Assembly (NCBI GenBank): GCA_029959545.1
Contig: JASCPH010000010.1
Span: 1-64,000 of the forward strand
Source: Microbacteriaceae bacterium PS02066
Lineage (GTDB): Bacteria > Actinomycetota > Actinomycetes > Actinomycetales > Microbacteriaceae
Reading direction: 5' to 3'
Length of the DNA stretch: 64,000 bases
Shown here piece after piece: positions 27,834-38,925 of the stretch (position 1 is the first letter of the stretch; each line of letters starts with the position of its first letter). The position numbers were made by a program, and so were the translations under genes. The notes under the pieces were generated by a model, which saw only the letters and a program-made list of their open reading frames with translations, did no database searches and had not been told where the DNA came from.

Positions 27834-28354
27834 GAGAGGGCCTCGAGAAGGTCGGCGACGCGGCCGGCGCCTGGGAGCACCGCGTCGGCGTCGAGGGCGA
27901 GCCAGGGCCGCAGGACGAAGTCGCGCTCGGCGGCCCGCGGATGCGGCAGCGTCAGCGTCGCCGTCTCCGAGCGCACATCGCCGTGGGCGATGAGGTCGAG
28001 ATCGAGCGTGCGATCGCCCCAGCGCTCGCGGCGGCGCCTGCCGTGGTCGGCCTCGATGCGGTGGAGGAACTCGAGCAGCACCGACGGGGCGAGGCGGGTG
28101 TCCACGAGCGCGACGGTGTTGAGATAGCGCGGGGCATCGGGGTCGGGCCCGTCCAGTCGCACCGCGACCGTCTCCATGACGGGCGCGACGCGCACGTTCG
28201 CCGTCAGCGGCAGACGCGCGAGATCGGTCGCCGCCTCGTCCAGCAGAGCGCCGCGGTCGCCGAGGTTGGAGCCCATCGCGATCACCGCGGTGACGGATGC
28301 GGCCTCCACCGGCGTCGACGAGCCGTCGAATCCCTGGGCGAGCCGGCGGTTCAT
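27830..28354 (-). CDS. folK: 2-amino-4-hydroxy-6-hydroxymethyldihydropteridine diphosphokinase
   Basis: Pyrophosphorylates 6-hydroxymethyl-dihydropterin for folate synthesis (174 aa). Signature sequences: AIAMGSNLGDRGA, the RYLNTVALVDT strand, RWGDRTLDLDLIAHGD (Mg and ATP ligands) and LPHPRAAERDFVLRPW. About 20 extra residues precede the core. Coupled by 4-nt overlaps to folB and DUF3180. Confidence 0.95.
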   Translation of the reverse strand: MNRRLAQGFDGSSTPVEAASVTAVIAMGSNLGDRGALLDEAATDLARLPLTANVRVAPVMETVAVRLDGPDPDAPRYLNTVALVDTRLAPSVLLEFLHRIEADHGRRRRERWGDRTLDLDLIAHGDVRSETATLTLPHPRAAERDFVLRPWLALDADAVLPGAGRVADLLEALS

Positions 28355-28722
28355 CGCTCCCCCCGGGCGCGCACGATCGTCACGGCTGCATCGGCGAAGG
28401 GCACCGTGATGGGCGCCTGCGGCTTGTGCACCGTGACCGTGACCTCGTCGACGAGCGGCCGCTCCAGTACGACGACGGCGATGCGGGCGGCGAGCGTCTC
28501 GATGAGATCGACCGGCTCACCCGTGACGACGGCCACGACCTCCTCCGCGATCTCGCCGTAGTGCACCGTGTCGGCGACGTCGTCGCTCACGGCGGCCGGG
28601 GCGAGGTCGAGGCGCATCGTGACGTCGACGATGAACTCCTGCCCGTCGCGCTTCTCATCGGGGTAGACGCCGTGGAAGCCGAGGGCGCGCAGGCCCGTGA
28701 GGGTGATCGTGTCGCGGCTCAT
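28351..28722 (-). CDS. folB: Dihydroneopterin aldolase
   Basis: Converts dihydroneopterin to 6-hydroxymethyl-dihydropterin and glycolaldehyde (123 aa). Conserved GLRALGFHGVYPDEKRDGQ with the FHG/E-type active site, DTVHYGEIAEEV and VTVHKPQAPI are all present. ATG 28722 gives an ATGA overlap with folP; the longer open frame upstream is a shadow of folP. Confidence 0.95.
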   Translation of the reverse strand: MSRDTITLTGLRALGFHGVYPDEKRDGQEFIVDVTMRLDLAPAAVSDDVADTVHYGEIAEEVVAVVTGEPVDLIETLAARIAVVVLERPLVDEVTVTVHKPQAPITVPFADAAVTIVRARGER

Positions 28723-29522
28723 CCTGCTCCTCCCGAGCGCCATGCCTCCGCGATCGCGAGGGCGTCGGCGGTGGCCTGCACATCGTGCACGCGCACGCCC
28801 CACGCCCCGGCGTGAGCGGCCAGGGCGCTGGTGACGGCGGTGGCCCGGTCGCGGCGGGCGAGGTCGTCCGTGCCGAGCGTCTCTCCGAGGAATCGCTTTC
28901 GGCTCGTGCCCACGAGCACGCGCGGACCGATCCCGACCACCTGAGGCAGCGCCCGCAGCATCTCCCAGTTCTGCGTGCCGCGCTTGGCGAAACCGACGCC
29001 GGGATCGAGCACCAGACGAGAGGGCGGGATGCCGGCGGATGCGGCGGCCTCCATCCGTGCGATGAGCTCTCCGGTCACCTCGCGGGCCAGGTCTCGATAC
29101 TGCGCCGGGGCGTACATGTCGTCGGAGTGCCCTCGCCAATGGCCGAGCACGATGTCGACGTTCGCGTCGGCGGCCACATCCAGGATCGAGGGATCGGACA
29201 GTCCACCCGAGACGTCGTTGATGATGCGCGCACCCGCGGCCACCGCGGCGGCGGCGGTCGCGGCGTTCATCGTGTCGACGCTGACCATGACCCCGGCCTC
29301 GGTGAGAGCGTGGACGACCGGCAGGATGCGCTCCTGCTCGACCTCGACGCCGACGCGCTCCGCGCCGGGCCGGGTGGACTCGCCGCCCACGTCGATGATC
29401 TGGGCGCCCTCGCCGACCAGGCGCAGCGCGTGGCGCACCGCCTCCTCGTGCGCGAGGAAACGGCCCCCGTCGCTGAAGGAGTCGGGCGTCACGTTGACGA
29501 TGCCCATGATGAGACAGCTCAT
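28719..29522 (-). CDS. folP: Dihydropteroate synthase
   Basis: Condenses the pterin diphosphate with p-aminobenzoate; the sulfonamide target (267 aa). MGIVNVTPDSFSDGG, IIDVGGESTRPGAE, VSVDTMNA, IINDVSGG, DPGVGFAKRG and LVGTSRKRFLGE follow in the right order, a complete active site. ATG 29522 was chosen by the family start and the ATGA overlap with folE. Confidence 0.97.
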   Translation of the reverse strand: MSCLIMGIVNVTPDSFSDGGRFLAHEEAVRHALRLVGEGAQIIDVGGESTRPGAERVGVEVEQERILPVVHALTEAGVMVSVDTMNAATAAAAVAAGARIINDVSGGLSDPSILDVAADANVDIVLGHWRGHSDDMYAPAQYRDLAREVTGELIARMEAAASAGIPPSRLVLDPGVGFAKRGTQNWEMLRALPQVVGIGPRVLVGTSRKRFLGETLGTDDLARRDRATAVTSALAAHAGAWGVRVHDVQATADALAIAEAWRSGGAG

Positions 29523-30109
29523 GAGGCTCCTCCTGCGATCAGCGCGATGAGTTCGGCACGCGCCGCGGGCTCGGCGAACTCGCCGCGGGCGGCGATGGTC
29601 ACCGTGGTCGCGTCGACCTGGCGTCCGCCGCGCATCGTGACGCACTCGTGCGACGCATCCAGCACGACGAGCACCCCGCGCGCATCCAACCCGTGGGCGA
29701 TCGCGTCAGCGATCTGTTCACCCAGACGCTCCTGCACCTGCGGGCGGGAGGCGAGGATGTCGACGACCCGCGGCAGCGCCCCGAGCCCGACCACGCGCTC
29801 GGCGGGCAGGTAGGCGAGGTGCGCCTTGCCCGCGAAGGGCAGGAGGTGGTGCTCGCACACCGAGCGGAAGCGCACGTCGCGCAGCACGACCGGTCCCGAG
29901 GGGAGCGTCTCGGGCGCCGGTCCCTGCGCCACCGAGATGGTGTGCGAGAGCGGCTCGGATGCGTCCTCACCGACGCCGGCGAAGAAGTCGGCATACAGCT
30001 CTGCCACGCGGTGCGGGGTCTGCTTCAACCCGGGGCGGTCGGGATCCTCCCCGATCGCCTCGAGCAGCTGGCGGACGAGGTCCGCGACGCGAGGGCGGTC
30101 GACGGCCAC
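29519..30109 (-). CDS. folE: GTP cyclohydrolase I
   Basis: First enzyme of the folate pathway, GTP to dihydroneopterin triphosphate (196 aa). Zinc ligands sit in FRSVCEHHLLPF and HECVTMRGG, with GLGALPRVVDILASRPQVQE between. GTG 30109, 7 nt after the ftsH stop, gives a normal N-terminus; a longer in-frame extension into ftsH is not family-like. Transcribed with ftsH and the rest of the fol genes. Confidence 0.95.
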   Translation of the reverse strand: MAVDRPRVADLVRQLLEAIGEDPDRPGLKQTPHRVAELYADFFAGVGEDASEPLSHTISVAQGPAPETLPSGPVVLRDVRFRSVCEHHLLPFAGKAHLAYLPAERVVGLGALPRVVDILASRPQVQERLGEQIADAIAHGLDARGVLVVLDASHECVTMRGGRQVDATTVTIAARGEFAEPAARAELIALIAGGAS

Positions 30110-30116
30110 GACGGCC

Positions 30117-32123
<2,007 letters not shown>

Positions 32124-32249
32124 TTCGCGGGGAGACCCCGGCCCTTTCGTCGACGTACCGCCTCCCGACGGTCGTTTCAGGGTAGCGCGGGCTCTCTATG
32201 CCGGGTCTGTGCATTCGCCCACGGCGTACAGGGCGCGCACTCCCCGCGA

Positions 32250-32801
<552 letters not shown>

Positions 32802-32807
32802 GCGTCG

Positions 32808-32813
32808 AGTCTA
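32808..32813 (-). promoter_or_regulatory. -10 box TAGACT, leaderless start of hpt
   Basis: Minus-strand TAGACT lies 6 nt before ATG 32801. Confidence 0.6.
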
Positions 32814-32850
32814 GGCGGCGGCACCGGCGGCGCCCTGTGCGCGGGCCGGG

Positions 32851-33843
32851 TCAGGTCGGTGCACTGAAGACGATCCGGCCGCCGACGCGGACCGCGCGGC
32901 AGGCGGGCAGGTCGATGGGGCCCTGGCCGCGCCAGTCGGTGACCAGCCGCTCGACCTCCTGCGTCTGGCGGTGCGTGAGGGAGACGTGGAACTCACTGGC
33001 GACGACGTGACGCAGGATGCGGGTGCGCAGCGCCGCCGGGTTGGCGGCCAGGGCGGCGACCGAGACGGCGATCCCCGCCTCGGCGGGCTCGACGATGTCT
33101 TCGATGGTCTCGTCGATCATCTCGGCGAAGGCCGCCGCATCCGCTCGCAGCTGCTCGGCGGTGCGGGCGAGGGCTTCGGCGATGCCGGGTCCGAGCTCCC
33201 GCTCGAGCACCGGCAGCACCCGCTGACGCACCCGCACGCGGGTGAAGGCGGGATCGTCGTTGTGAGGGTCGTGCCAGGGCTCGAGCTCCACGGCGGCGCA
33301 CGCGGCGAGCGTCGTGGCGCGCGAAACGCCCAGCAGCGGTCGGAGCCACGTGAGACCGGCGTCGTCCAGGCGCTCCGGGGCCATCCCGCCGAGGCTCGTC
33401 GCTCCCGAGCCCCGGGCGAGTCCGAGCAGCACGGTCTCGGCCTGATCGTCGAGCGTGTGCGCGAGCAGCACCGCAGACGCGCCGAGACGCGCGGCGGCCT
33501 CCGCGAGCGCCGCGCGACGGGCGTTGCGGGCAGCGGCTTCCAGTCCCTCGCCCGCCGCCGACACCTCGACGCGTACGACCTCGGCGGCGAGCCCGAGGCC
33601 GTGGGCGAGGTCGGCGGCGCGTGCGGCGACCTCATCCGATCCGTCCTGAAGTCCGTGATCGACCGTCACCGTGATCGCGCGCACGTCGAGCGCAACGGCT
33701 TCGAAGGCGACGGCGGCGGCGAGCGCCAGGGAGTCCGCACCGCCCGAGAGTCCGATGACGATGGCCTGTCCCCGCCGGGGTTCGAGCACCGCGCGAACGG
33801 CGCGGCGCACCTCGGCGGTAGCGGGGTCGAGTCCGGGTCGCAT
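32851..33843 (-). CDS. tilS: tRNA(Ile)-lysidine synthase
   Basis: Modifies cytidine 34 of tRNA-Ile(CAU) to lysidine (330 aa, the short actinobacterial form). N-type ATP pyrophosphatase loop VIGLSGGADSLAL, HTLDDQAETVLLGLARGSG and EPWHDPHNDDPAFTRVRVR are diagnostic. A TAGCGT box 6 nt before ATG 33843 gives a leaderless start. Divergent from ppa. Confidence 0.95.
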   Translation of the reverse strand: MRPGLDPATAEVRRAVRAVLEPRRGQAIVIGLSGGADSLALAAAVAFEAVALDVRAITVTVDHGLQDGSDEVAARAADLAHGLGLAAEVVRVEVSAAGEGLEAAARNARRAALAEAAARLGASAVLLAHTLDDQAETVLLGLARGSGATSLGGMAPERLDDAGLTWLRPLLGVSRATTLAACAAVELEPWHDPHNDDPAFTRVRVRQRVLPVLERELGPGIAEALARTAEQLRADAAAFAEMIDETIEDIVEPAEAGIAVSVAALAANPAALRTRILRHVVASEFHVSLTHRQTQEVERLVTDWRGQGPIDLPACRAVRVGGRIVFSAPT

Positions 33844-33849
33844 CCCACC

Positions 33850-33855
33850 ACGCTA
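33850..33855 (-). promoter_or_regulatory. -10 box TAGCGT, leaderless start of tilS
   Basis: Minus-strand TAGCGT is 6 nt before ATG 33843. Confidence 0.6.
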
Positions 33856-33979
33856 CTGGCGCCGGTCGCGGCGGTTCGGCCGACACCGCTCAGCCGGAAG
33901 GCGCATCCGCATCCGCTCGGCGCCGCTTTCCGCGGGTTCTGGCTGAGCCCTGCCCGCGGAAGGCGCGAGACGGGCCGAC

Positions 33980-33985
33980 TAGGCT
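33980..33985 (+). promoter_or_regulatory. -10 box TAGGCT of ppa
   Basis: TAGGCT lies 38 nt before ATG 34024. Unlike neighbouring genes this transcript has a leader containing an AAGGAG ribosome site (34011-34016). Confidence 0.6.
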
Positions 33986-34023
33986 GTGTGGCGAATCCGC
34001 TGAACTTCCGAAGGAGCACAGGA

Positions 34024-34557
34024 ATGGGCGCATACGACGCCGTCATCGAGATCCCGCGCGGCAGCCGCGTGAAGTACGAGGTCGACCACGGCACGGGCCG
34101 GGTCTTCCTGGACCGCGTTCTGTTCACGCCCATGGGCTACCCCAGCAACTACGGCTTCTTCGAGAACACGCTGGGTGAAGACGGCGACCCGCTCGACGTG
34201 CTCGTGCTGCTCGACCGCGACATCTACCCCGGCGTGCTCGCGAAGGTGCGCCCGGTCGCCGTGCTGAAGATGAGCGACGAGGCCGGCGGCGACGACAAGG
34301 TCGTGGCTGTGCTGGCGAAGGACCCGCGCTGGGCCCACATCCAGGACGTCGACGACATCGACGAGTGGACCAAGGGCGAGATCGGCCACTTCTTCGAGCA
34401 CTATAAGGACCTCGAGCCGGGCAAGTGGGTCAAGGTCGACGAGTGGGCCGGCGCCGCCGAGGCCGAGCGTCTCGTCGCCGAGGCGTTCGAGCGCTTCGAG
34501 GAGCACGAGGGTCAGACCAAGACGCAGGGTGAGGGCGAAGCACCCAACTCCCTCTGA
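34024..34557 (+). CDS. ppa: Inorganic pyrophosphatase
   Basis: Soluble family I pyrophosphatase hydrolysing PPi (177 aa). EIPRGSRVKYEVD, MGYPSNYGF and the metal-binding DGDPLDVLVLLD signature are present, followed by KDPRWAHIQDVDDI and FFEHYKDLEPGKWVKVDEW. Good AAGGAG ribosome site 7 nt before the ATG. Followed by a strong terminator. Confidence 0.97.
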   Translation: MGAYDAVIEIPRGSRVKYEVDHGTGRVFLDRVLFTPMGYPSNYGFFENTLGEDGDPLDVLVLLDRDIYPGVLAKVRPVAVLKMSDEAGGDDKVVAVLAKDPRWAHIQDVDDIDEWTKGEIGHFFEHYKDLEPGKWVKVDEWAGAAEAERLVAEAFERFEEHEGQTKTQGEGEAPNSL

Positions 34558-34570
34558 GACCACTCAGACG

Positions 34571-34612
34571 AAGAGAGCGGATGCGGCACCGGCCGCATCC
34601 GCTCTCTTTCTG
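34571..34612 (+). terminator. Bidirectional terminator between ppa and the M23 gene
   Basis: Perfect arms AGAGAGCGGATGCGG (34572-34586) and CCGCATCCGCTCTCT (34593-34607) followed by TTCTGTCTT. The stem contains the GGATGCGG octamer that is frequent across the backbone. Confidence 0.88.
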
Positions 34613-34624
34613 TCTTGGGCTGAA

Positions 34625-36001
34625 TCAGAAGTAGATGCCGCGAGCCGCCATGAAGTTGCGCGGGTTGACGGTGCCGCTGGGCGTGTAGACCTCGAAGTGG
34701 AGGTGGCAGCCGAACGAGTTGCCGGTGTTGCCGACGCCGGCGATGACCTGACCTGCGTTGACCCACTGTCCGCGCGACACGTAGATCCCGCCGTTGGAGA
34801 TGTGCGCGTAGCCGGTGCCGATGCCGCCACCGTGGTCGATGCGGATGTAGTTGCCGTACCCGCCGTTGTAGCCGGCGTAAGTCACGGTGCCGGAGGACGC
34901 AGCGTAGATGTTGCCCCAGCATCCGGCGCCGAAGTCGGTGCCGTAGTGGGTGCTGCTGGCGCAGTAGCTCGGGCCGCACTGCGAGTAGCGGGGGCCGTAC
35001 TCGGACGTGATGCTGCCGCCCGCGGGACGCACCCAGCCTGAACCACTGCCGCCGCCACCGCCGCCACTGCTGCTGCCGCCGCCGCCGGGGTTGTTCTTCG
35101 CCGCCTCTTCTGCCGCACGCCGAGCGGCCTCTTCGGCGGCCTTTCGGGCTTCCTCTTCACGGCGCTTCTGTTCGGCGACACCGGCCTGGTAGTCGGCGAC
35201 GGTCTTCGCAGTCGTGTCCTTGAGTGCGGCCAGCTGCGCCTGCAGCGTGCCGAGGTTCTGGTTCTGCGCGTCGAGGGCGGCCTGCGCGGCATCCGCTGCG
35301 GCCTGTGCCTCCTGCATGGCCTGCTCGGCGGCCTGCTGCAGCTTGTCGCGCTCGTCGCGGGCTGTCGTCGCCTGATCGGTCAGTGACTGTGCGGCGTTAC
35401 GCGCGGAGACGGCGGCCGCGTAGACATCCTGGTTGCGCTCGAGCAGCTTGTCCATCGTGCCGAGGCGGGCGAGCAGGTCGTCGGCGCCGGCTGCGGAGCC
35501 CGCGAAAAAGAGCTGCAGCGAGGTGTCGTCACCACCGGCCTTGTAGAGCTGGCTGGCGACGCGACCGGCCTTGTTCGCCGCCTCCGTCGCGGCGGCGGCT
35601 TGGGCGTCGGCCTGCGACTGCAGGTTGTCGGCACGCGCAGCGGCATCGAAGTACGCCTGCTGTGCGGTGAAGTACTCCTGGGACTTCTGGTCGGCGATCG
35701 CCTGCTTGGCGGCGACGTCGGCCTGCAACTGCGCGATGAGCGTTTCGATGCGCTGGATCTCGGCGCCCTTGGCGGCCTCGTTGTTCTTCGCGCGCTGCAC
35801 GTCGTCCCACGAGGGGTAGCCCTCGATCGCGAACGCACGAGGCTGGAGCGGGCCGGCCAGCGCAGCGAGCCCGACGACGCCGAGAGCACCGGCGCCGAGA
35901 GCGAAGCGGCGGGTCATCGTGGGCCAGAGGGCGCGCTTCTCTTGGGCGGTGGGGCCGCAGCCGCAGTCCTCTTCCGCTCCGGACAGATCTTCGGCAGACA
36001 C
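34625..36001 (-). CDS. Tat-exported coiled-coil M23 (LytM) endopeptidase-like protein
   Basis: A 458-aa envelope protein of the EnvC/LytM type. N-terminus has EDCGCGPT, then a twin-arginine signal (TRRFALGAGALG with a long hydrophobic run to about residue 55). Residues 60-290 form a long coiled coil rich in Ala, Gln and Lys; a Gly/Ser linker follows; the C-terminal 125 residues are an M23 domain with HYGTDFGAG and HLHFEVYTP (zinc ligands). A close paralogue lies in the island at 49339-50745. Acts on or regulates peptidoglycan hydrolysis. GTG start 36001. Stands immediately left of the tRNA cluster. Confidence 0.88.
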   Translation of the reverse strand: MSAEDLSGAEEDCGCGPTAQEKRALWPTMTRRFALGAGALGVVGLAALAGPLQPRAFAIEGYPSWDDVQRAKNNEAAKGAEIQRIETLIAQLQADVAAKQAIADQKSQEYFTAQQAYFDAAARADNLQSQADAQAAAATEAANKAGRVASQLYKAGGDDTSLQLFFAGSAAGADDLLARLGTMDKLLERNQDVYAAAVSARNAAQSLTDQATTARDERDKLQQAAEQAMQEAQAAADAAQAALDAQNQNLGTLQAQLAALKDTTAKTVADYQAGVAEQKRREEEARKAAEEAARRAAEEAAKNNPGGGGSSSGGGGGGSGSGWVRPAGGSITSEYGPRYSQCGPSYCASSTHYGTDFGAGCWGNIYAASSGTVTYAGYNGGYGNYIRIDHGGGIGTGYAHISNGGIYVSRGQWVNAGQVIAGVGNTGNSFGCHLHFEVYTPSGTVNPRNFMAARGIYF

Positions 36002-36160
36002 AACAGCCCCTCATTCACCGGCGCAACACGGACAACACTAACAACATCAGTCACATCCGCAACGGCTTCATCGAGCGCAGGATGCTGGTGGTCCCGCGCC
36101 ATCCTCTCCCCTGATCGACGACCCGCCGGGCAGCGACGCGCGCGGGCGTTCGGACTCGAT

Positions 36161-36189
36161 TTCGCATTTGCCGGAACCTCGCCTATGCT
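36161..36189 (+). promoter_or_regulatory. Putative tRNA-Glu promoter
   Basis: TTCGCA (36161-36166) and TATGCT (36184-36189) are 17 nt apart, ending 36 nt before the tRNA-Glu gene. The 224-bp gap before it holds no gene that I can support. Confidence 0.45.
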
Positions 36190-36225
36190 TGCTCTTCGGT
36201 AAGCGTGAGCCCGAAGGGTTCATCC

Positions 36226-36298
36226 GGCCCCATCGTTTAGCGGCCTAGGACGCCGCCCTTTCACGGCGGTAGCACGGGTTCGAATCCCGTTGGGGTCA
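36226..36298 (+). tRNA. tRNA-Glu (TTC)
   Basis: 73 nt cloverleaf; anticodon loop CTTTCAC gives anticodon TTC, T loop GGTTCGAATCC, acceptor GGCCCCA pairs with TGGGGTC (one G-U). CCA not encoded. Confidence 0.95.
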
Positions 36299-36325
36299 CA
36301 CAACCGAATACAATTAAACAAGCAT

Positions 36326-36399
36326 GGCCCTGTAGCGCAGTTGGTTAGCGTGCCGCCCTGTCACGGCGGAGGTCGCGGGTTCAAGTCCCGTCAGGGTCG
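36326..36399 (+). tRNA. tRNA-Asp (GTC)
   Basis: 74 nt cloverleaf; anticodon loop CTGTCAC gives GTC, discriminator G as expected for Asp, acceptor GGCCCTG pairs with CAGGGTC. 27 bp after tRNA-Glu, probably co-transcribed. Confidence 0.95.
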
Positions 36400-36410
36400 C
36401 TCTGAGCGAC

Positions 36411-36437
36411 GGGCCCTTCTCGAAGGGCCTTTCGTTT
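36411..36437 (+). terminator. Terminator after tRNA-Asp
   Basis: GGCCCTTC (36412-36419) and GAAGGGCC (36422-36429) followed by TTTCGTTT, a typical intrinsic terminator. Confidence 0.8.
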
Positions 36438-36480
36438 AGGACGCGGCATCGCGTCGCCTCGCGCGATACGGATGCTGCGG

Positions 36481-36553
36481 GGCTCTGTAGCTCAGTTGGT
36501 AGAGCGCACGACTGAAAATCGTGAGGTCACGGGATCGACGCCCGTCGGAGCCA
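36481..36553 (+). tRNA. tRNA-Phe (GAA)
   Basis: 73 nt cloverleaf; anticodon loop CTGAAAA gives GAA, acceptor GGCTCTG pairs with CGGAGCC, discriminator A. The T-arm reads ACGGGATCGACGCCCGT rather than the more usual GGTTCGA, but pairs fully. The foreign-looking metal block begins about 270 bp beyond it, so it is a candidate island insertion site. Confidence 0.93.
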
Positions 36554-36558
36554 CTGGG

Positions 36559-36592
36559 ACCCTCGTGTGGCTTCTACGCACGGGGGTTTCTT
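36559..36592 (+). terminator. Terminator after tRNA-Phe
   Basis: ACCCTCGTG (36559-36567) pairs with CACGGGGGT (36579-36587) with one G-U pair, then TTCTTGT. Confidence 0.7.
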
Positions 36593-36597
36593 GTATC

Positions 36598-36819
36598 CCC
36601 CGGTCAGGGCGCGTTTCGAGCGGCTTTGATCTGTTTGCGAACCCGAATCGCTAGCACGACATACCCAGTCGAAGACCACACGTTCGCCAGGTTGGGCCGG
36701 TCTTGGGCCGGTTCACCCGGAATATCGTCCGCGCAATGGGTCAGGCTCCGACCGAGGATCAGGAGTTCGGGCGTCTCATCATCGGCTCCATTCGCTCGCG
36801 TGGCACACGCGCATCGCAG
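36598..36819. other. Gene-free junction between tRNA-Phe and the metal island
   Basis: 222 bp without a supportable gene. It contains a short tandem TTGGGCCGG duplication near 36692-36711 and no recognisable attachment core; a copy of the tRNA-Phe 3' end was looked for in the rest of the window and not seen. Confidence 0.5.
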
Positions 36820-38925
36820 TCAGGCATGGGCGTGTTCGGGCTCGCGAGCGGGTATCGCGGCCAATTGCCGGAGTGCAGCGGGGCGACGGGCGGCGCGGAC
36901 GCCGTTGAGGATGACGACAACCTCGGCGATCTCGTGCATCAGGACCACGCCGGCGAGCCCGAGCACGCCGAACAGCGCGAGCGGGAACAGCACGACGATG
37001 ATCGCCAGCGCCAGACCGATGTTGGCGGTCATGATCCGCCGGCCGCGGCGGGCGTGGGCGAGGGCGCCGGGGATGAGGCGGAGGTCGTGGCCGGTGAAGG
37101 CGACGTCGGCGGACTCGATCGCCGCCGCGGATCCCTTCACGCCCATCGCGATCCCGACCGTCGCGGTCGCCAGAGCGGGGGCGTCGTTGATCCCATCGCC
37201 CACCATCGCGGTCGGCCGCTGCGTAACGAGCGCCTCGATCGCAGCGGCCTTGTCGGCGGGGAGTTGTTCGGCACGGACATCGGTGATGCCGGCCTCTTGG
37301 GCGATGGCGTGGGCGGTGCGGGTGTTGTCGCCTGTGAGCATGATCGTCTCGATGCCCTGCGCTTGCAGCATCCGCACGGTCTCAGCCGATTCCGGGCGCA
37401 GCTCGTCGCGCACCCCGATCAGCCCGGCGATCTTCCGGTCCGCCTCGACCACGACGACCGTCATCCCCTGCTCGGCCATCGACTCCGCGGTAGTCCGCTG
37501 GGCACCGGGATCGAGCCAGCGGACGTTTCCGACCCGGATCGACCGTCCGTCAATGGTTCCGGTGATGCCGTGCCCGGCGTCCTCGACCACATCGCTGGCG
37601 GGACGCACGCCGGACGCCGCCTTGGTGATCGCGGCGGCAAGAGGGTGTGTGCTGGTCGCTTCCACCGCCGCAGCCCACGCGAGCAGGTCGTCGCGGTTGA
37701 CGCCCGATGCGGGTTGCACATCAACGACGGTGGGCTCGTTGCGGGTGAGGGTGCCGGTCTTGTCGAGGGCGACGGCGCGGATCGTGCCGAGCTGCTCGAA
37801 CGCCTCACCCGACTTGATCACGACGCCGAACTTCGACGCCGCGCCGATCGCGCTGATCACCGTCACCGGGACAGCGATCGCCAGCGCGCACGGGGACGCC
37901 GCGACGAGCACGACGAGGGCACGTTCGATCCAGGTCCACGGGTCGCCGACCAGCAGCCCGAACAGCGCGACAAGGGCCGCGGCAATCAGGACAGCAGGGA
38001 CGAGGGGGCGAGCGATCCGGTCGGCCAGGCGTGCCCTCTCGCCCTTACGGGCGTGGGCCTGCTCCACCAGGGCGACGATCTGTGTGAGGGAGTTGTCGCG
38101 GCCGTCCGCGGTCGCCTCGATCCGCAGGGTCGCGGACCCGTTCACCGACCCGGCGGCGACCGGGTCACCGGGGCCGACCTCGACCGGGATGGACTCGCCC
38201 GTGATCGCCGACGTGTCCAGGCTCGACCTGCCCTCGACGACCACGCCGTCGGTGGCGACGCGGTCGCCGGCGCCGACGACGAGGATGTCCAGTTCACGCA
38301 CGTCGGCGGCGGGGATCGTGACGTCGCCAGTCAGGCGGGAGACGCGAACGGTGTCGGGGATGAGGGACAGTAGGGCGCGCAGGCCCTCCTTGGCGCGGTC
38401 CATCGCCCGGTCCTCGAGCGCCTCGGCGAGGGAGAAAAGGAACGCCAGCGTCGCCGCCTCCCCGACATGCCCGAGCAGCACGGCGCCGATCGCGGCAATT
38501 GTCATCAGCAGCCCGACCCCGAGCCGGCCCCGGATCAGGCGGCGGATCGCGCCGGGAACGAAAGTGTAGGCTCCGGCGAGCAGCGCCGCCCACTGCAACA
38601 CCAGCGCGGGGATGTCCAGACCAGTCCACTCGAACGTGTACCCGGCGAGGAGGAACACCCCGGACAGTGCGGAGGGAAGCAGGGCGAGGTCGCGCCACCA
38701 GAGCGGGCGGACCTCCGGCTCCTCGTCCGCCGCAGCGGTGGTGGTGGTGAGGTCGGGTCCACAGCAGGCATCGCCCGCCTCGTGCGCCGCGCGTGGCGCC
38801 GTGGTCTTGGAGGAGGGTTCCGGGGCGCAGCAGGCGTCACCGGTCGCGAGCGGCCGGGACAATTCGATTCGCCGGATCGTGGCGGGCTTGCGCGGCTCAT
38901 CGGGGCCGCAGCACTCTTCGCTCAC
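36820..38925 (-). CDS. cadA: CadA-type heavy-metal P1B ATPase with Cys-Cys N-terminus
   Basis: Metal-exporting P-type ATPase (701 aa), most likely Cd/Zn/Pb given its CmtR-like regulator. P-ATPase motifs: TGESIP, the SPC translocation motif in the membrane, DKTGTLT phosphorylation site, THPLAAAI (HP motif) and GDGINDAPAL. No classical HMA domain; instead three CC pairs (5-6, 32-33, 54-55) lie in a 70-residue N-terminal tail ahead of the first span. The tail ends are poor in other signals and the C-terminus is HAHA. Last gene of a four-gene operon, overlapping the EQxCC gene by 4 nt. Confidence 0.9.
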   Translation of the reverse strand: MSEECCGPDEPRKPATIRRIELSRPLATGDACCAPEPSSKTTAPRAAHEAGDACCGPDLTTTTAAADEEPEVRPLWWRDLALLPSALSGVFLLAGYTFEWTGLDIPALVLQWAALLAGAYTFVPGAIRRLIRGRLGVGLLMTIAAIGAVLLGHVGEAATLAFLFSLAEALEDRAMDRAKEGLRALLSLIPDTVRVSRLTGDVTIPAADVRELDILVVGAGDRVATDGVVVEGRSSLDTSAITGESIPVEVGPGDPVAAGSVNGSATLRIEATADGRDNSLTQIVALVEQAHARKGERARLADRIARPLVPAVLIAAALVALFGLLVGDPWTWIERALVVLVAASPCALAIAVPVTVISAIGAASKFGVVIKSGEAFEQLGTIRAVALDKTGTLTRNEPTVVDVQPASGVNRDDLLAWAAAVEATSTHPLAAAITKAASGVRPASDVVEDAGHGITGTIDGRSIRVGNVRWLDPGAQRTTAESMAEQGMTVVVVEADRKIAGLIGVRDELRPESAETVRMLQAQGIETIMLTGDNTRTAHAIAQEAGITDVRAEQLPADKAAAIEALVTQRPTAMVGDGINDAPALATATVGIAMGVKGSAAAIESADVAFTGHDLRLIPGALAHARRGRRIMTANIGLALAIIVVLFPLALFGVLGLAGVVLMHEIAEVVVILNGVRAARRPAALRQLAAIPAREPEHAHA

